Shown here: in pieces, positions 29,649 to 39,976 of the stretch
Numbering within the stretch: position 1 is the stretch's first letter
Layout of the letters: each line of letters begins with the position of its first letter
Assembly (NCBI RefSeq): GCF_000006405.1
Contig: NW_003213929.1
Span: forward strand, 156,868 to 217,202
Length of the DNA stretch: 60,335 nucleotides
Direction: 5' to 3'
DNA from: Perkinsus marinus ATCC 50983
Lineage: Eukaryota; Perkinsozoa; Perkinsida; Perkinsidae
Made by a program: the position numbers and the translations under genes
The notes under the pieces: model-generated
Database searches by the model: none
The model's input: the letters and a program-made list of their open reading frames with translations, nothing else
What the model was told of the DNA's origin: nothing

Positions 29649-31234
29649 ATGGGGCCTTCCGTCCTGAAAAAGCGTAGTGACAAAGTGCCTACTGATCCCA
29701 CAGAGAGTGATGCCAGTGACGAATCCACAGAGTTGCTCTGTCGCATATGCTTCAGCGATGGGGAGACTAAAGGCAACGAGCTGATCGCCCCTTGTATGTG
29801 CAAAGGTTCACAGAAGGTTCGTGAGAATTCATCAACTCTGTATTATTTGCGGTTTCCTTTCCAGTATGTACATGTATCGTGTCTGCGACGGTGGCAGCGT
29901 GCGACACAGGCTCTCGGGCCGGGTGATTTCATGAGTGACAAAGCAACGACATGCAGTGTGTGCCAAGTAGGAAAAGAAAACACAAGCTGGTTTTCACATT
30001 TTTAATACTCAGGGTAGATTCGCTCTGAGTCCTCCTGAGCGACCGCTGTGGGAAAGACTATGGGCGTTAGCGAAGGACCTCATGTTGACGTTGTTCACGA
30101 TCACCTTTGCGATATTCTTGAATCGGTCATTGATCTTCGTCGGAGTTATGGCTGTGATGCTGGTGCTCGCCTACAGGTGCGGTATGGCGACCCATCGCTG
30201 TTATCGAATCGTCTCTGTCGTTCAGATGCCCTATACTTTGTGCATTGATGGCGATCGGTCTGTGTGCCTCACTGCACTCCTTCGGCATTAGACCCGTCAT
30301 AACGCATGATGATGAGGGCGGCTTCCGAGTAGCCCTTATACGTCACGGAGCCCCGGTGCCCAACTTCCACAAGGGGGCCTTGCTCGTTGCAAACGACAAC
30401 ATGAGTGAGTCAACGGCAGGCAGACTACTTACTACGTCACTCGTGTAGTCGGACCGGGATCGATCTTCTACCGGAGTGTCGCCCTTGTATTGGAGCACGA
30501 CCACATGGGGTCTCTAGCATTGATTCTCAACAAGCCTGTGGCGAGGTCTCCGATCGCCGACTCCCGCGATGCCGCAGAGGGCCCCCCTGTAGAGCTTCTG
30601 ACGGTCAGGGGCGGGCCAGTTCGGATCAACGAAGAACGACGGGTGAGTTAGTCTGGTCCAGCGAGATACTTGTTGTAGGGCTATAATGTTAGATCATGCA
30701 CAAGGCCCGCGGTGTTGTGGGTGCTCGGGTGCTCCTCTCGCAAGACCGTGAGGATTCTGTCTATCTCGGAGGGGACTTGACCGCAGTACTAGCAGGGATT
30801 GCCCGGCAGGGCCGTGGGGCAGGAGATGAGAGAGCCCATGCGATAATATTCGACGGCTGTGCACGATGGGCTCCTGGTCAGCTGTACGGCGAGCTTAGGG
30901 CGGGATCATGGAGATGGATCAATCCACCATGGCCGCAAGAGGTCAGTCCGGAGGGGGGCAACCCTCTTGAATTTTGTGAAGGATCTATTCTATTTTACTG
31001 AGGCATTCGTCGTTGCTTAACGCATAGGGGATCATGGGTCGACTTCTATAGAAATGTGAATTGTATAAGAGTTATACTGTACTCAGCGTTTCCACTTTAG
31101 TGATGTGTCTGTGACGGTTTTAGATTCTCTTGAGCGCTTTTGATCAACATGGTGCGGGAGTTGACAACGGGGAAGCCATGTATCACATGATCATGAACGA
31201 CTATGGAGAACAGCTTATAGGCTTACACTTGTAA
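29649..31234 (+). CDS. RING-CH (MARCH-type) zinc finger fused to a YqgE/AlgH (UPF0301) domain
   Basis: A spliced gene starting at ATG 29649 (MGPSVLKKRSDKVPTD). The RING-CH finger is LLCRICFSDGETKGNELIAP, CMCKGSQK then YVHVSCLRRWQRATQ and TTCSVCQ, i.e. C4HC3 as in membrane E3 ligases. A basic linker (PPERPLWERLWALAKD) leads to hydrophobic helices LMLTLFTITFAIFLNRSLIF and VGVMAVMLVLAYRCG. The second half has the YqgE/AlgH signatures: FHKGALLVANDNM, GSIFYRSVALVLEHDHMGSL, ALILNKPVA, LLTVRGGPV, SVYLGGDLTAVLAGIA, RWAPGQLYGEL and GSWRW. Exons that keep frame: 29649-29816, 29865-29966, 30013-30257, 30292-30404, 30449-30642, 30693-30941, an unresolved small exon near 31030, and 31124-31234 (AFDQHGAGVDNGEAMYHMIM ... 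stop). A ubiquitin-ligase finger tied to this mostly bacterial/plastid domain of unknown function is unusual. Confidence 0.75.
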
Positions 31235-31714
31235 CTACTATGAAGACTTCTGATTGTAATTGTTATATCATTAATTCTCATTGTGTCAACAGTCTGGGTT
31301 CGTCATAACAACCCGGTTGATTTCTCTTCAAAGGCAATCTCGAATTGCCACTTTCCCTTCACCACGGATCACCCCTTTTCTTACTCTTACCATCACTAAC
31401 CTCTTGAGTTACCAGTACAACACACTGTTGCCTTATCGGCGATCAGTGGGGCGCGCCTCATCGAAGAATGCTCATAGCGTTTACCACATCTTGTATCCGT
31501 CTCTGTCGTTGTAAGGTAAGGCCCAGTCTCCCGCTCTGGTCATGGATGGCTCTATAATGTAATTGCCACATTTCCTCAGCCAAGCTTTAATGATGGTCTG
31601 CGGTACACTACTGTAGGAGTTTCTGATCTCGGGGCGCTTCTAGTAGCTCAAAAGAAATACATGGGACGAGTTGGTGCTCACTATAACTGGTATTGTTAAC
31701 GTTTCCTGTTACAA

Positions 31715-32663
31715 GTCTTGATTTGCGCTCACTGGTTGCTTGGAGTTGTAGAGAATTCTCGGGTTCAACTGTGGATGCTCCGGCGTCGATGTGCCCTACG
31801 AGCGAGTACGCCCAGTGCTATATTGAAGCACTTGCCAGGCATTGACGTGGATAGTACGAACCCTCAGACAGTGGTGATGCTCGACGGAGTACAGTAAGTG
31901 CTTATTACCATCATGATCGAGTCACTATAGGGTAGGTACCCCGGCAACATAGCACGGATTATACGGTACAGCCACGCCTTTGGAGTGTCAGCGTTGGCCT
32001 TGGAGAAGGATACTATCACTGAGTGAGTGCGGAGGAATTCTGATCGTTCTCACGAGGATCAAATTATATTGCATCTCATCACACTATGGATGCATTTGTG
32101 GATTTGTTCAGGGAAGCTCTCGAGCGTGCATTGGAGTACTCCCACTACAGTACACTCGGCGGCCCTCCGATATGCAATGGTCTTGACTCTCTACAACTTA
32201 TCGAGGCTTTACAGCAGAACTACGGCTTTTCCGTGTTTGCGCTGGAAAACAAAGAGGAAGCATCTGCCCGGGGTGTACATATGATCACTGCGGCTCTCTG
32301 GCTCGATACGATGCGCCGATCGTTCAGTTGCCATGGGTTGATCTGTCGAAACCGTCCGCGAGTTCAAGCTTACTAGAGACCCCACGCATACTGCTTGTAG
32401 CGGGAGGAGAAGCCGAGGGTGTATCGAACGACATACTCCAAAAGGCTCAAGCTGTTCTCAGTGTGAGTCGTTCTAGAGAAGCGTATATGCTTTCCATCGT
32501 AGAAATCATCACAGGGGTGGTCGGGCCCGATAAGTCGAGTCAGATACCCACAGCGGAGGGAACACATCACAGCTTCAATGTGAGCTACGCCCTAGCTATT
32601 GTCCTGTCCGAACGCTTCAAGTGCATCACCGCCGACCTTGAACGACATGACAATATCGTATGA
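31715..32663 (+). CDS. SpoU/TrmH-family RNA 2'-O-methyltransferase
   Basis: Transfers a methyl group from S-adenosylmethionine to a ribose 2'-OH in rRNA or tRNA, using a trefoil-knot fold. Motif 1 spans a splice: TVVMLDGVQ|YPGNIARIIRYSHAFG (family: LDGVxDPGNxGAIIRTAxAFG). ALALEKDTIT and ALEYSHY follow; LDSLQLIEALQQNYGFSVFA matches the linker strand. Motif 2 is RILLVAGGEAEGVSNDILQK (family: VxGxExxGxS). Motif 3, across another intron (gtgagtcg...gagtcag), is IPTAEGTHHSFNVSYALAIV LSER (family: IPMxGxxxSLNVSxAxAIxLYE). The C-terminal end is DLERHDNIV with the stop at 32663. The 5' end is unresolved: coding can be followed back to about 31715 and an earlier exon may exist near 31.3 kb. Some inner splice sites (near 32280) are uncertain. 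Confidence 0.75.
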
Positions 32664-34029
32664 ATTGACCGAAGCCAAATGTAGCCAATTAAGTTGTACA
32701 GCCGATCGTGTTTCTGCCAGGATAGTCATTGGGTTGAATTCTCAACGTCTTGTTGCATCTAACATGTGGTCTGCTACAAGATGCCGCCACTTCTGGTCAT
32801 TACTCTCGAGAGGTATTATGGAAGAGTCAGACTCATAGCGGCTTTGGGGAAGTCGTCAGTCTACGTTACGAAACGTTAGCTATCCCGAATGCAGGTGATT
32901 CATCAATGAATCAAAGAGGGGTGCGCAAGCATCGGGGATTTTGGTGGAGACGTTATCGACAGAGTCGTGTCTCGGTATTCGGCTGAAAAGTAGCGAAAGT
33001 AACTCGGTGGAAGACCCTGCAGTAACTCGGTGGAATAAAACTTGGTTCACGTAGTTTCCCAACAAGTAGACCGGGTCTACTTGTTTCCCAACTGCCGCAG
33101 GCTGAGGGTCTAGTAGCCCCTCAGCCTACGGCAGTTGAGGGTGAAATGCTAACACGTGGTTTCCCGACTCCTCAATTGTTTTGAATGTCCTTGAGTATCA
33201 TTCGGATTTTCTCGGTATCTACGATGGATAACTTCACATCACATGCGTAGGTATACTCCCAGAGGTTCGGTTATGCTACTCGGTCAGCCTAACGACAAGT
33301 TCTCATCATCGACAACCTACAGCGAGGCATGATGAAACATACAGTGGCACAATCCCGGAAATAATAATGTCTACTCAGTTGATCCTCGGTCTACTAATTT
33401 GCGAACTCCTCTAGCAAATAGTTCGATCATGTATGATGGATCTTCAAGGCACACTTCACCGCATCACATTAGTTATCTGGGAGAGTTGGGTGAGACTGGG
33501 TGACACTCAGTGAGTGTTAGCCGACTGAGCAGCAGAGAGTGGTGATAACACCGAACCTCTTAACACGTTGTGCATTGGCTCAACGACAAGAGAATACTTG
33601 TGTACGTATGAGATTCTCGCGCAGGTATAATTATCAGGTAATGAGTACAGCAATGATATGCAATCCCAGAGATGAACAAAACTCGAAACAGCAGCTCTTT
33701 CGTGTTGTGGGTATTGTCGTGTTGTTCGTCTATGGGATCGCTCTCTAAGAGCTTCATCTGCAACACTATGACGCACAACATCCAAGTAAATCATAAGAAA
33801 CGGTGACGTGGGGTGGAGTGAGGAACGCTACATAGCAACAACGATGTTGGACAGTGATTGTGCTCAACTATACAACGATTATCATCGTCTGTTCTTGTTC
33901 CCTTGGGCCAGCTTTTGCAAGATCATTTGGTGTTGACGCTTTCTGCCACCCCGTCCGCCCTTTTTTCCTGCCAAGGCCCTAACCAACGCCGTACACATAT
34001 TCAACAATACACACGAGTAGCCCATTCAA
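32664..34029. other. Intergenic with strong hairpins, no gene seen
   Basis: Contains the hairpin pair at 33062-33137. Overlapping short frames at 33507-33794 on both strands have no support. Confidence 0.45.
33062..33137. repeat. Two adjacent inverted repeats (cruciform-capable)
   Basis: First: ACAAGTAGACC and GGTCTACTTGT, 11-bp arms with one base between (33062-33084). Second: CAACTGCCGCAGGCTGAGGG paired with CCCTCAGCCTACGGCAGTTG around an 8-9-base loop (33089-33137), 19 of 20 pairs. The sequence GTTTCCCAAC precedes both stems. Confidence 0.9.
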
Positions 34030-36276
34030 CTACTCTTTGATGTCCTCCTCCTGCTCGCGCATCTCTAACTGTGTCGAGCCTACAGCAATCACTTTTCCAT
34101 CGAGTTCATTGCCGATAAACTTACGAAGAGCTTCCAAAACTTTTTCTTGTAGCGAGATGGCATTCTCCTCCTTAACCTCGGGAAACTCCTCCATTTTCTT
34201 CCCTACCATATTCAATTCACGTCACCGGCTGATCGCAGATGACCGCACCTTGTTTGTTTTCGATTCTCTGGAAGGGTTCGATGTCGTACTGGGTAACCAA
34301 AGTCACCGATCGACCAGTCCGGCCAGCCCGCGCAGTGCGGCCCACTCTGTGAATGTATTCCTGATGTGAATACCATTACAGCTCGCTGCGAGTAATGATG
34401 TTACCTCAGGGTTCTTGGGCACGTCAAAATTGATAACAACATCCACACTGGGAATATCCAGACCCCTCGCCGCTACATCTGTTGCTACTAAAACTGATCG
34501 AGTACCTTATATGAATATATCAACGCAAGGTGTTATTAAAATTCCATACCTGCCCGAAACTGGTTGAGGGCACCAAGTCGGTGTGTTTGCGTCATCTTGC
34601 CGTGCAGACATACGCAGTTGTGGCCGAGGTGCCTCAGAGTAGTGGCCATCCGCTGAGCGTTGAGGCAGGTGTCGACGAAAATCATCACAGTACCTGGAAA
34701 AATGCCCAGGTTGACTGTAGAGGGGATTCACAGCGTACTGAGTTTGAAGTGGGCCAACAGAGCGGCCAGATAAGCGTGCTTATGCTTATGCGGCACGAAC
34801 ATGTAGTTCTGGACTAACCCTTTGGCAACATCGAATCTTAAATGGGGAGCATTTCGACACCGACTAGGTGAGAGCAAGTTAGTACTTCCTTGCAACTTCG
34901 CACTTGACAGGCCTAGTCAGAGACGCTCTCTGCAGTTGCGATACTTTATCTTACAAAAAACAAACCATAAGGCAGTGAAAATGGGTAAATCTTACTGGTC
35001 ATGGTTGCGGAAAAAAGGAAGGTTTGCCGATCCCGAGGACAAGACTGGACGATCTTATTCAGAGCATCCTCAAAGTCCATACCTGAGTCGGGTTGGGAAG
35101 TCCGTAAAACATGTCCCTACTACCTAGCAGTCTATCAGCCTCATCCATAACCAAGAACTTAATGGTCTTCAAGTGGAAGCCCTTGGTGTTCTCGAGATGG
35201 TCGACAAGACGGCCCGGTGATGCCACGATGATATGAGGCTTCTTAGAGAGGGACATGGCCTTAGATAAAATAGTGACAACAACCACTAGCACAATGGTCC
35301 TCACCTGTGTGACCATGTCGAGACCACCAACTATAGTAGCAGTAGTGAGGTTAATACTGGCACCAAGACCTTCGAATTGCTGCCCGATCTGACCGAACTC
35401 TTTGAATTTTCAGTTTTATAGTTGTATTATTACCTGTACACAGAGCTCTCGAGTGGGTGCGAGAACGCAAGCCCATGTCAATTTCCGGTGGGGGGCCGCA
35501 TCCAGGAGCTTCTGGATGATAGGAATAGCGAATGCGCCTAAGCAAAATACCATTATATACTCTCTAACCCAGTGAACTACTATTTTATACTCTCAATTTC
35601 ACTTCAGACCGATAAATAACGAGTTACATGCTACATCCGAGCATATCACTCACCAGCATCATCACTATCTACTCTCTAGCCCAGTTTACTATCACTATCT
35701 ACTCTCTAGCCCAGTTTACTATCACTATCTACTCTCTAGCCCAGTTTCCTATCACTATCTACTCTAGCCCAGTGAACTATCACTATCTACTCTCTAGCCC
35801 AGTTTACTATCATTATCTACTCTCTAGCCCAGTTTACTATCACTATTTACTCTCTAGCCCAGTTTACTATCACTATTTACTCTCTAGCCCAGTTTACTAT
35901 CACTATCTACTCTCTAGCCCAGTTTACTGTCATTATCTACTCTGTGGTCCAGTTTACTATCACTATCTACTCTCTAGCCCAGTAGACTACTACCAGTTTT
36001 TCCACTGCCAGTCTCCGCCAAAGCGATAAGATCCCTTCCCTGCAGTGCATAAGGAATAGTCTCCTCCTGGATCTTGGAAGGATGCTCCCATTGTAGAACA
36101 TCACAAGCCTTGCAGAGCTCCGGGCAAACCCCCAGAGACTCAAACGTCACAGCATGCTCCGCATCGGTGTTCTCCTGAGTTGAGCTGGTCTCGCTCATCT
36201 CCGGAGTGGCTGGAAGGTCAGCTTTTTCTGACATGGCAGCAAGGAGAGTAAAATGCCCTGCGGATTCACTATACAT
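34030..36276 (-). CDS. DEAD-box ATP-dependent RNA helicase, DDX47/Rrp3 type
   Basis: Predicted nucleolar helicase for pre-18S rRNA processing. Eleven exons fit the reading frame: 35994-36276, 35434-35537, 35305-35388, 35124-35259, 34996-35092, 34886-34949, 34739-34836, 34550-34693, 34405-34505, 34249-34360, 34030-34202. Motifs in order: Q motif [20 protein letters not shown] and [10 protein letters not shown]; motif [16 protein letters not shown]; Ia [20 protein letters not shown]; Ib VGGLDMVTQ and [83 protein letters not shown]. The segments LENTKGF and [18 protein letters not shown] order are characteristic of the DDX47/Rrp3 branch. Introns are 34-50 bases except the first (456 bases), which is filled by a 30-bp minisatellite. 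The start may be 36276 or the Met 14 codons downstream ([15 protein letters not shown]). All catalytic motifs are intact. Confidence 0.93.
35658..35990. repeat. 30-bp minisatellite inside helicase intron 1, about 11 copies
   Basis: Unit close to CTCTCTAGCCCAGTTTACTATCACTATCTA (quoted here only in part: CTCTAGCCCAGTTTACTATC). One unit is shortened and the variants GTGAACTATC and TTTCCTATC occur. Two degenerate units precede it at 35555-35600. Because 30 is a multiple of three, an uninterrupted repetitive plus-strand frame arises that is not a gene. Confidence 0.92.
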
Positions 36277-38441
36277 GGTAGTAGACGGTACCAGGTGATT
36301 ATCAATTCGAATCAGTCAAAGCCCGGAGAGAGCCCGATACGAGGTTTGGGTTGATCTTCGCGATTTACGGTACGTCATTTGCTCGTGGACCACCGTGAGT
36401 GTAGGTATATGTCGCCAGGAGTTACGGACCCAGTATCACCTTCTAACATACAACGTCCAACCTTTGTGCAGTGGGAAAATCCGCAACCTTCAAAAGGCCA
36501 ACTACCTTTTTTGGTGACAAGAAAAATCGAGGAAATTATGTGAAATTTTTGTTGGGATTTGTATTCTTCTACCTGACTCAGGTTACCTGAGGCCGTGAGT
36601 AAATTTTCTATGGTGAGGAAACTCCTGAGGAAAGCGAACATATATTCCAACATTGCTCCTGTGCTTGCAAGTAGGCTCAACAGCTGCCCCCCCACAGAGC
36701 AAGAACAATAGAAAGAACGTATGATCGATCTCACAAACGACAAACATACAGAAGTTAATCTGTGTCGTATACGGCACAATTGACCAAGGAAATTTGTCCA
36801 TAGTGTCTGTGCGATTTATAACGTTAATCGATTACAGTTACGATGATATGGCATGCAGAGGGCTACAACTAGTTACTTGACACCATTGAGCATTGCCGTC
36901 GCATTTTAATAGGACTATGCCGTCGAGCCGTCCTCACTCACAATCGTGTAGAGATGGCAAGTTTGACCTGATCAATGTTGGCCAATGAATCAGGCACTCA
37001 AACCAGTAGGGCGCGGTCTTGGAGATCCAGGGCACGCCGACTCGCCAAACTTAGCGAAATTACTTTTCGCAGGTCCAAATATCTATGTTAGGCAAAATGT
37101 GGTATAGACCCCTCCCAGAAACACCTTAGTTAAAAGACCAAATTTCCGCTGATGGGGCTGGGGGATTCGCCAGATTTCGAAATGCGCTCGCCCGTACGCG
37201 GAAACCTGTCCCTTGTTCCGATTCATGCCAATGGGAAATTGGTGTGTACAACAGGCATGGCCGACTTTTCTGGACTACTCAGACAACACCTGTACCCAGG
37301 GGGATAAATGATGTTTAGGCAGTAGACAAGGTTTGTTGTGGGTGCCGCAATGATCGTTTCATGTGGCGCGCACGGAAGATTCTCCGTGACCATTACAGTG
37401 CAAGTCATGGATCGGCAGGTGATTAATGGTTTTCTCTGTGACTCTTGGGAATTGTCTTATGAGTAGTTCTACCTCGGGCTGCGGCTGTGAACGTTGTTTT
37501 CAGCGCACCCTCCCACGCCGCGGTGGAGATGATGCACGAGCTTGCTCTTAGCACCTCAACTCGCGATCATCTCGCAGTACAGGCTCATAGACTTCGCCAC
37601 AGCCTACGGCCCTATCCCGGGGACTGGACGTCGGTGGTCTACGACCTTCGTGGACATAGTCTCCGGTTCCGGGTTTACGGGCCGCGGGTTTGCAGTCTGA
37701 TGTTTCGGTCTGGCCTTCTGCTGCGCTCACCCGAACTCTGTGAATGTAGGAGATGTGCGGCTTCCTCAACTAACGCCATCTTGGTGATGTCTGGTCCTGT
37801 CGGCCTCAGAGCCATCTGGCGAAAGCAGGAGAGGATACAGTTTCCACCACCAACTTAATCTTCACCGAAAAGTTAGGTCATTCCTGTTTCCACCCTAATG
37901 TTCCCAATATGCTAAAACTCAATACGGTGACCTGTTTCGCCTAAAAATATCTCAACTCCCTTTGAAACCCGGTTGGCAACGATTTGGCATAATCTAAGTT
38001 TGCGGCACCTGTCACACCCAAAGCAATGCGACTGGTCCCGGCCTCAAGCGACCTCTGCATCGCCGCCTGAATTCCACACGGCCAATATCGATGGAGGGGG
38101 ACGGTAAGTCTTGTATAGCCTCATGAACTGAATTAATATAATAAATTTAATCTGTCGCCACCGAATGTCATATTTTCAATGTAGTCATCGGAAGTTGAGA
38201 ACATCACTGAGCCTTCAGATCAGGTCAGCACTATAATTAATTTCTCCCATCTATGGTGAATCCTTTCACTAAGTTCAATAGCCGGCACCTTACATCGGTA
38301 GCCAGCCACGCTGTTGCTATGGAGCGCCCCCGGCCACGATGGTCACCGGACCAACAACAACACAGCAAGGTGCTGGCTCTGTCGCAGTCTTGGGACTTAT
38401 GTAGTGTTGTCAGACAAATCGCAGTCGACATTCACCTATAG
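36277..38441. other. Mostly unassigned; one MITE copy and a doubtful open frame
   Basis: Apart from the MITE at 36469-36655, the only long frame is on the plus strand at 37487-37858 (APSHAAVEMMHELALSTSTR and onward). It starts close to an acceptor-like site (gttgttttcag) but has no recognised domain and overlaps a comparable antisense frame. The stretch 38250-38440 may hold an upstream exon of the next plus-strand gene. Confidence 0.35.
36469..36655 (+). mobile_element. MITE family 1, diverged copy
   Basis: 187 bp from CAGTGGGAAAATCCGCAACC to ATATTCCAACATTG. The flanks CCTTTGTG and CTCCTGTG agree at 5 of 8 positions. The inner left part differs from other copies (TTCAAAAGGCCAACTACC), so it represents a subfamily. 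Confidence 0.75.
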
Positions 38442-39316
38442 CGGAGTACACAGTGAAGAAGCCCCCACCGGAGGCGGTGGGCATCACAGAGTTTATAAAT
38501 CCATTGGCACTGGGTGGTGAGCTGCGAGTGAGAGTAAGTCTGTGAGACTGTGACAGTAATGTGTAGGTGATCATCAATGGAGTTCATTCGTGAGAAACAT
38601 TTCACGACTACTGCAGCAGTAGTCGTGAGATTTGTTTCTCACTAGTGTTTTTACATCACGGGTGAAACTCCAATATATAGATTTCCTATGACTCATAGAC
38701 TATGAGTCGCAGCTTGTTGGTTGTAGATTAAAGATTGGGAAGTTCGTGAAGTGGGCGCCGATTTCACCGTGGCCCGTCTCAAAGGTGAACCCAAGTTGAA
38801 CTGGTGGGCTGAAGTGGAGAGGAAGGTCTCTGCTGGGGCGAGGGACGAGTGAGTCCCCAGTCACCACATATTTGATAGACGCATTTTTTCGATCAGACCG
38901 GACAGCGACTCTTCGGATGAATCATCCTTCCCGGCCCTCGACGGTGCTGACAAAACGAAAGCAGTAGAGGATGCACACTGGGAAGGGTGAACTGATCTGG
39001 TTGATTTTCGAGTCTGTCATTTTTAACCCCTCAGGGTTGCGATGACCGTTGTGGAAGCTAGGAGCTATATAGAGCAGTGGTTGGGCCATACGGCTATCAC
39101 ACAGTTGGATGCTTTCCTCTGCAAAGCAATGGTGACCCTCTACGTTAGAGCGAGTGATCATATCTATTCGTGTTTTCTCCGCAGAGTAGTTCACTTGAGG
39201 TCGGCGTGCTGCGAGCTAAGCTGGGTGAGGCTACGATGAGTGATGAAGATGCATATCGACTTCGTGGAGCTATCGTGGCCGCGACTAAGCACGTAACGAC
39301 CTATAGTAACCAGTGA
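38442..39316 (+). CDS. Acidic protein of unknown function, 3' part of gene
   Basis: Consecutive exons fit one frame: 38442-38516 (EYTVKKPPPEAVGITEFINP LALG), 38743-38848 (VGADFTVARLKGEPKLNWWA), 38897-38986 (EPDSDSSDESSFPALDGADK), 39035-39131 (VAMTVVEARSYIEQWLGHTA) and 39185-39316 (SSLEVGVLRAKLGEATMSDE ... stop at 39314). Phases match at every junction. The Ser/Asp cluster is a likely CK2-type phosphorylation site, and the last part is helical. I recognise no domain. The 5' end is not resolved; a Gln/Thr-rich segment near 38290-38390 may be an earlier exon. The 226-base intron 38517-38742 carries a MITE of family 2; other introns are 46-53 bases. Confidence 0.55.
38579..38671. mobile_element. 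MITE family 2, copy with large internal palindrome
   Basis: 93 bp, ends GGAGTTCATTCGTG and CACGGGTGAAACTCC (inverted). The inner part 38590-38642 is a nearly perfect palindrome (GTGAGAAACA ... TGTTTCTCAC with a core CACGACTACTGC/GCAGTAGTCGTG). Lies inside an intron. Confidence 0.8.
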
Positions 39317-39976
39317 TCCGTCCACCTCGACAAATAAGTTTCCCCAGGGTTTGATAAAATGTGGAGAAAATGATACATGGGAAACCGATTGAAGAGTGCG
39401 TTCCTAGCCATGTGGTAAATCCACAATGAATTCTCGCCGGGAACATTATAGGTTCCGTGATAGTAACAGCAGAGACGTTCAGTCCAGAACAGAAGCCTTC
39501 CAGGTGTAACACAGTTATCTTAGTAGAAGAGGTCCAGGAGTAACCGCTCAACCACTGTATCGATTTGTATGCTGATAAATTAACAACAACCGACTCGAAC
39601 TAGTGTACGTAGCATGACGCTAAAGCTAAAGTATCAGCACCATGAAATGTGGCGATACTGCACGTATCGACGGTGCCCAATTCATTGGATGCCCTCACAG
39701 GAGGATGGGATTACACAAGAAGAAAAACCCTATTTCACACATTTTTCGACGCCCCATACTTTGTTGAATCGAATGGTATTTACAATCAACCACACGTGTG
39801 GTCGATGTCCATATTTCATGAAGTGACAAAATGATATGATGAGTCATTTTGATGAGAATAGATCTCCCCCGTGATCATAGCAACCTAGTACCGGGACAGT
39901 TCAGATCAATACTTCGGATATCGTCACACCGTCCCAGTTGTCTTTGGTGAACTGATGGCGCACTACTCTTGCTCAG
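39317..39976. other. Intergenic with small palindromes
   Basis: Holds CCACACGTGTGG near 39790 and CAAAATGA...TCATTTTG at about 39826-39851, plus overlapping short frames without support. Probably the promoter region of the TruD gene. Confidence 0.4.

Noticed and set aside
35628-36029. Plus-strand repetitive frame ([10 protein letters not shown] repeated)
   Set aside because: Artefact of a 30-bp minisatellite within a helicase intron on the other strand.
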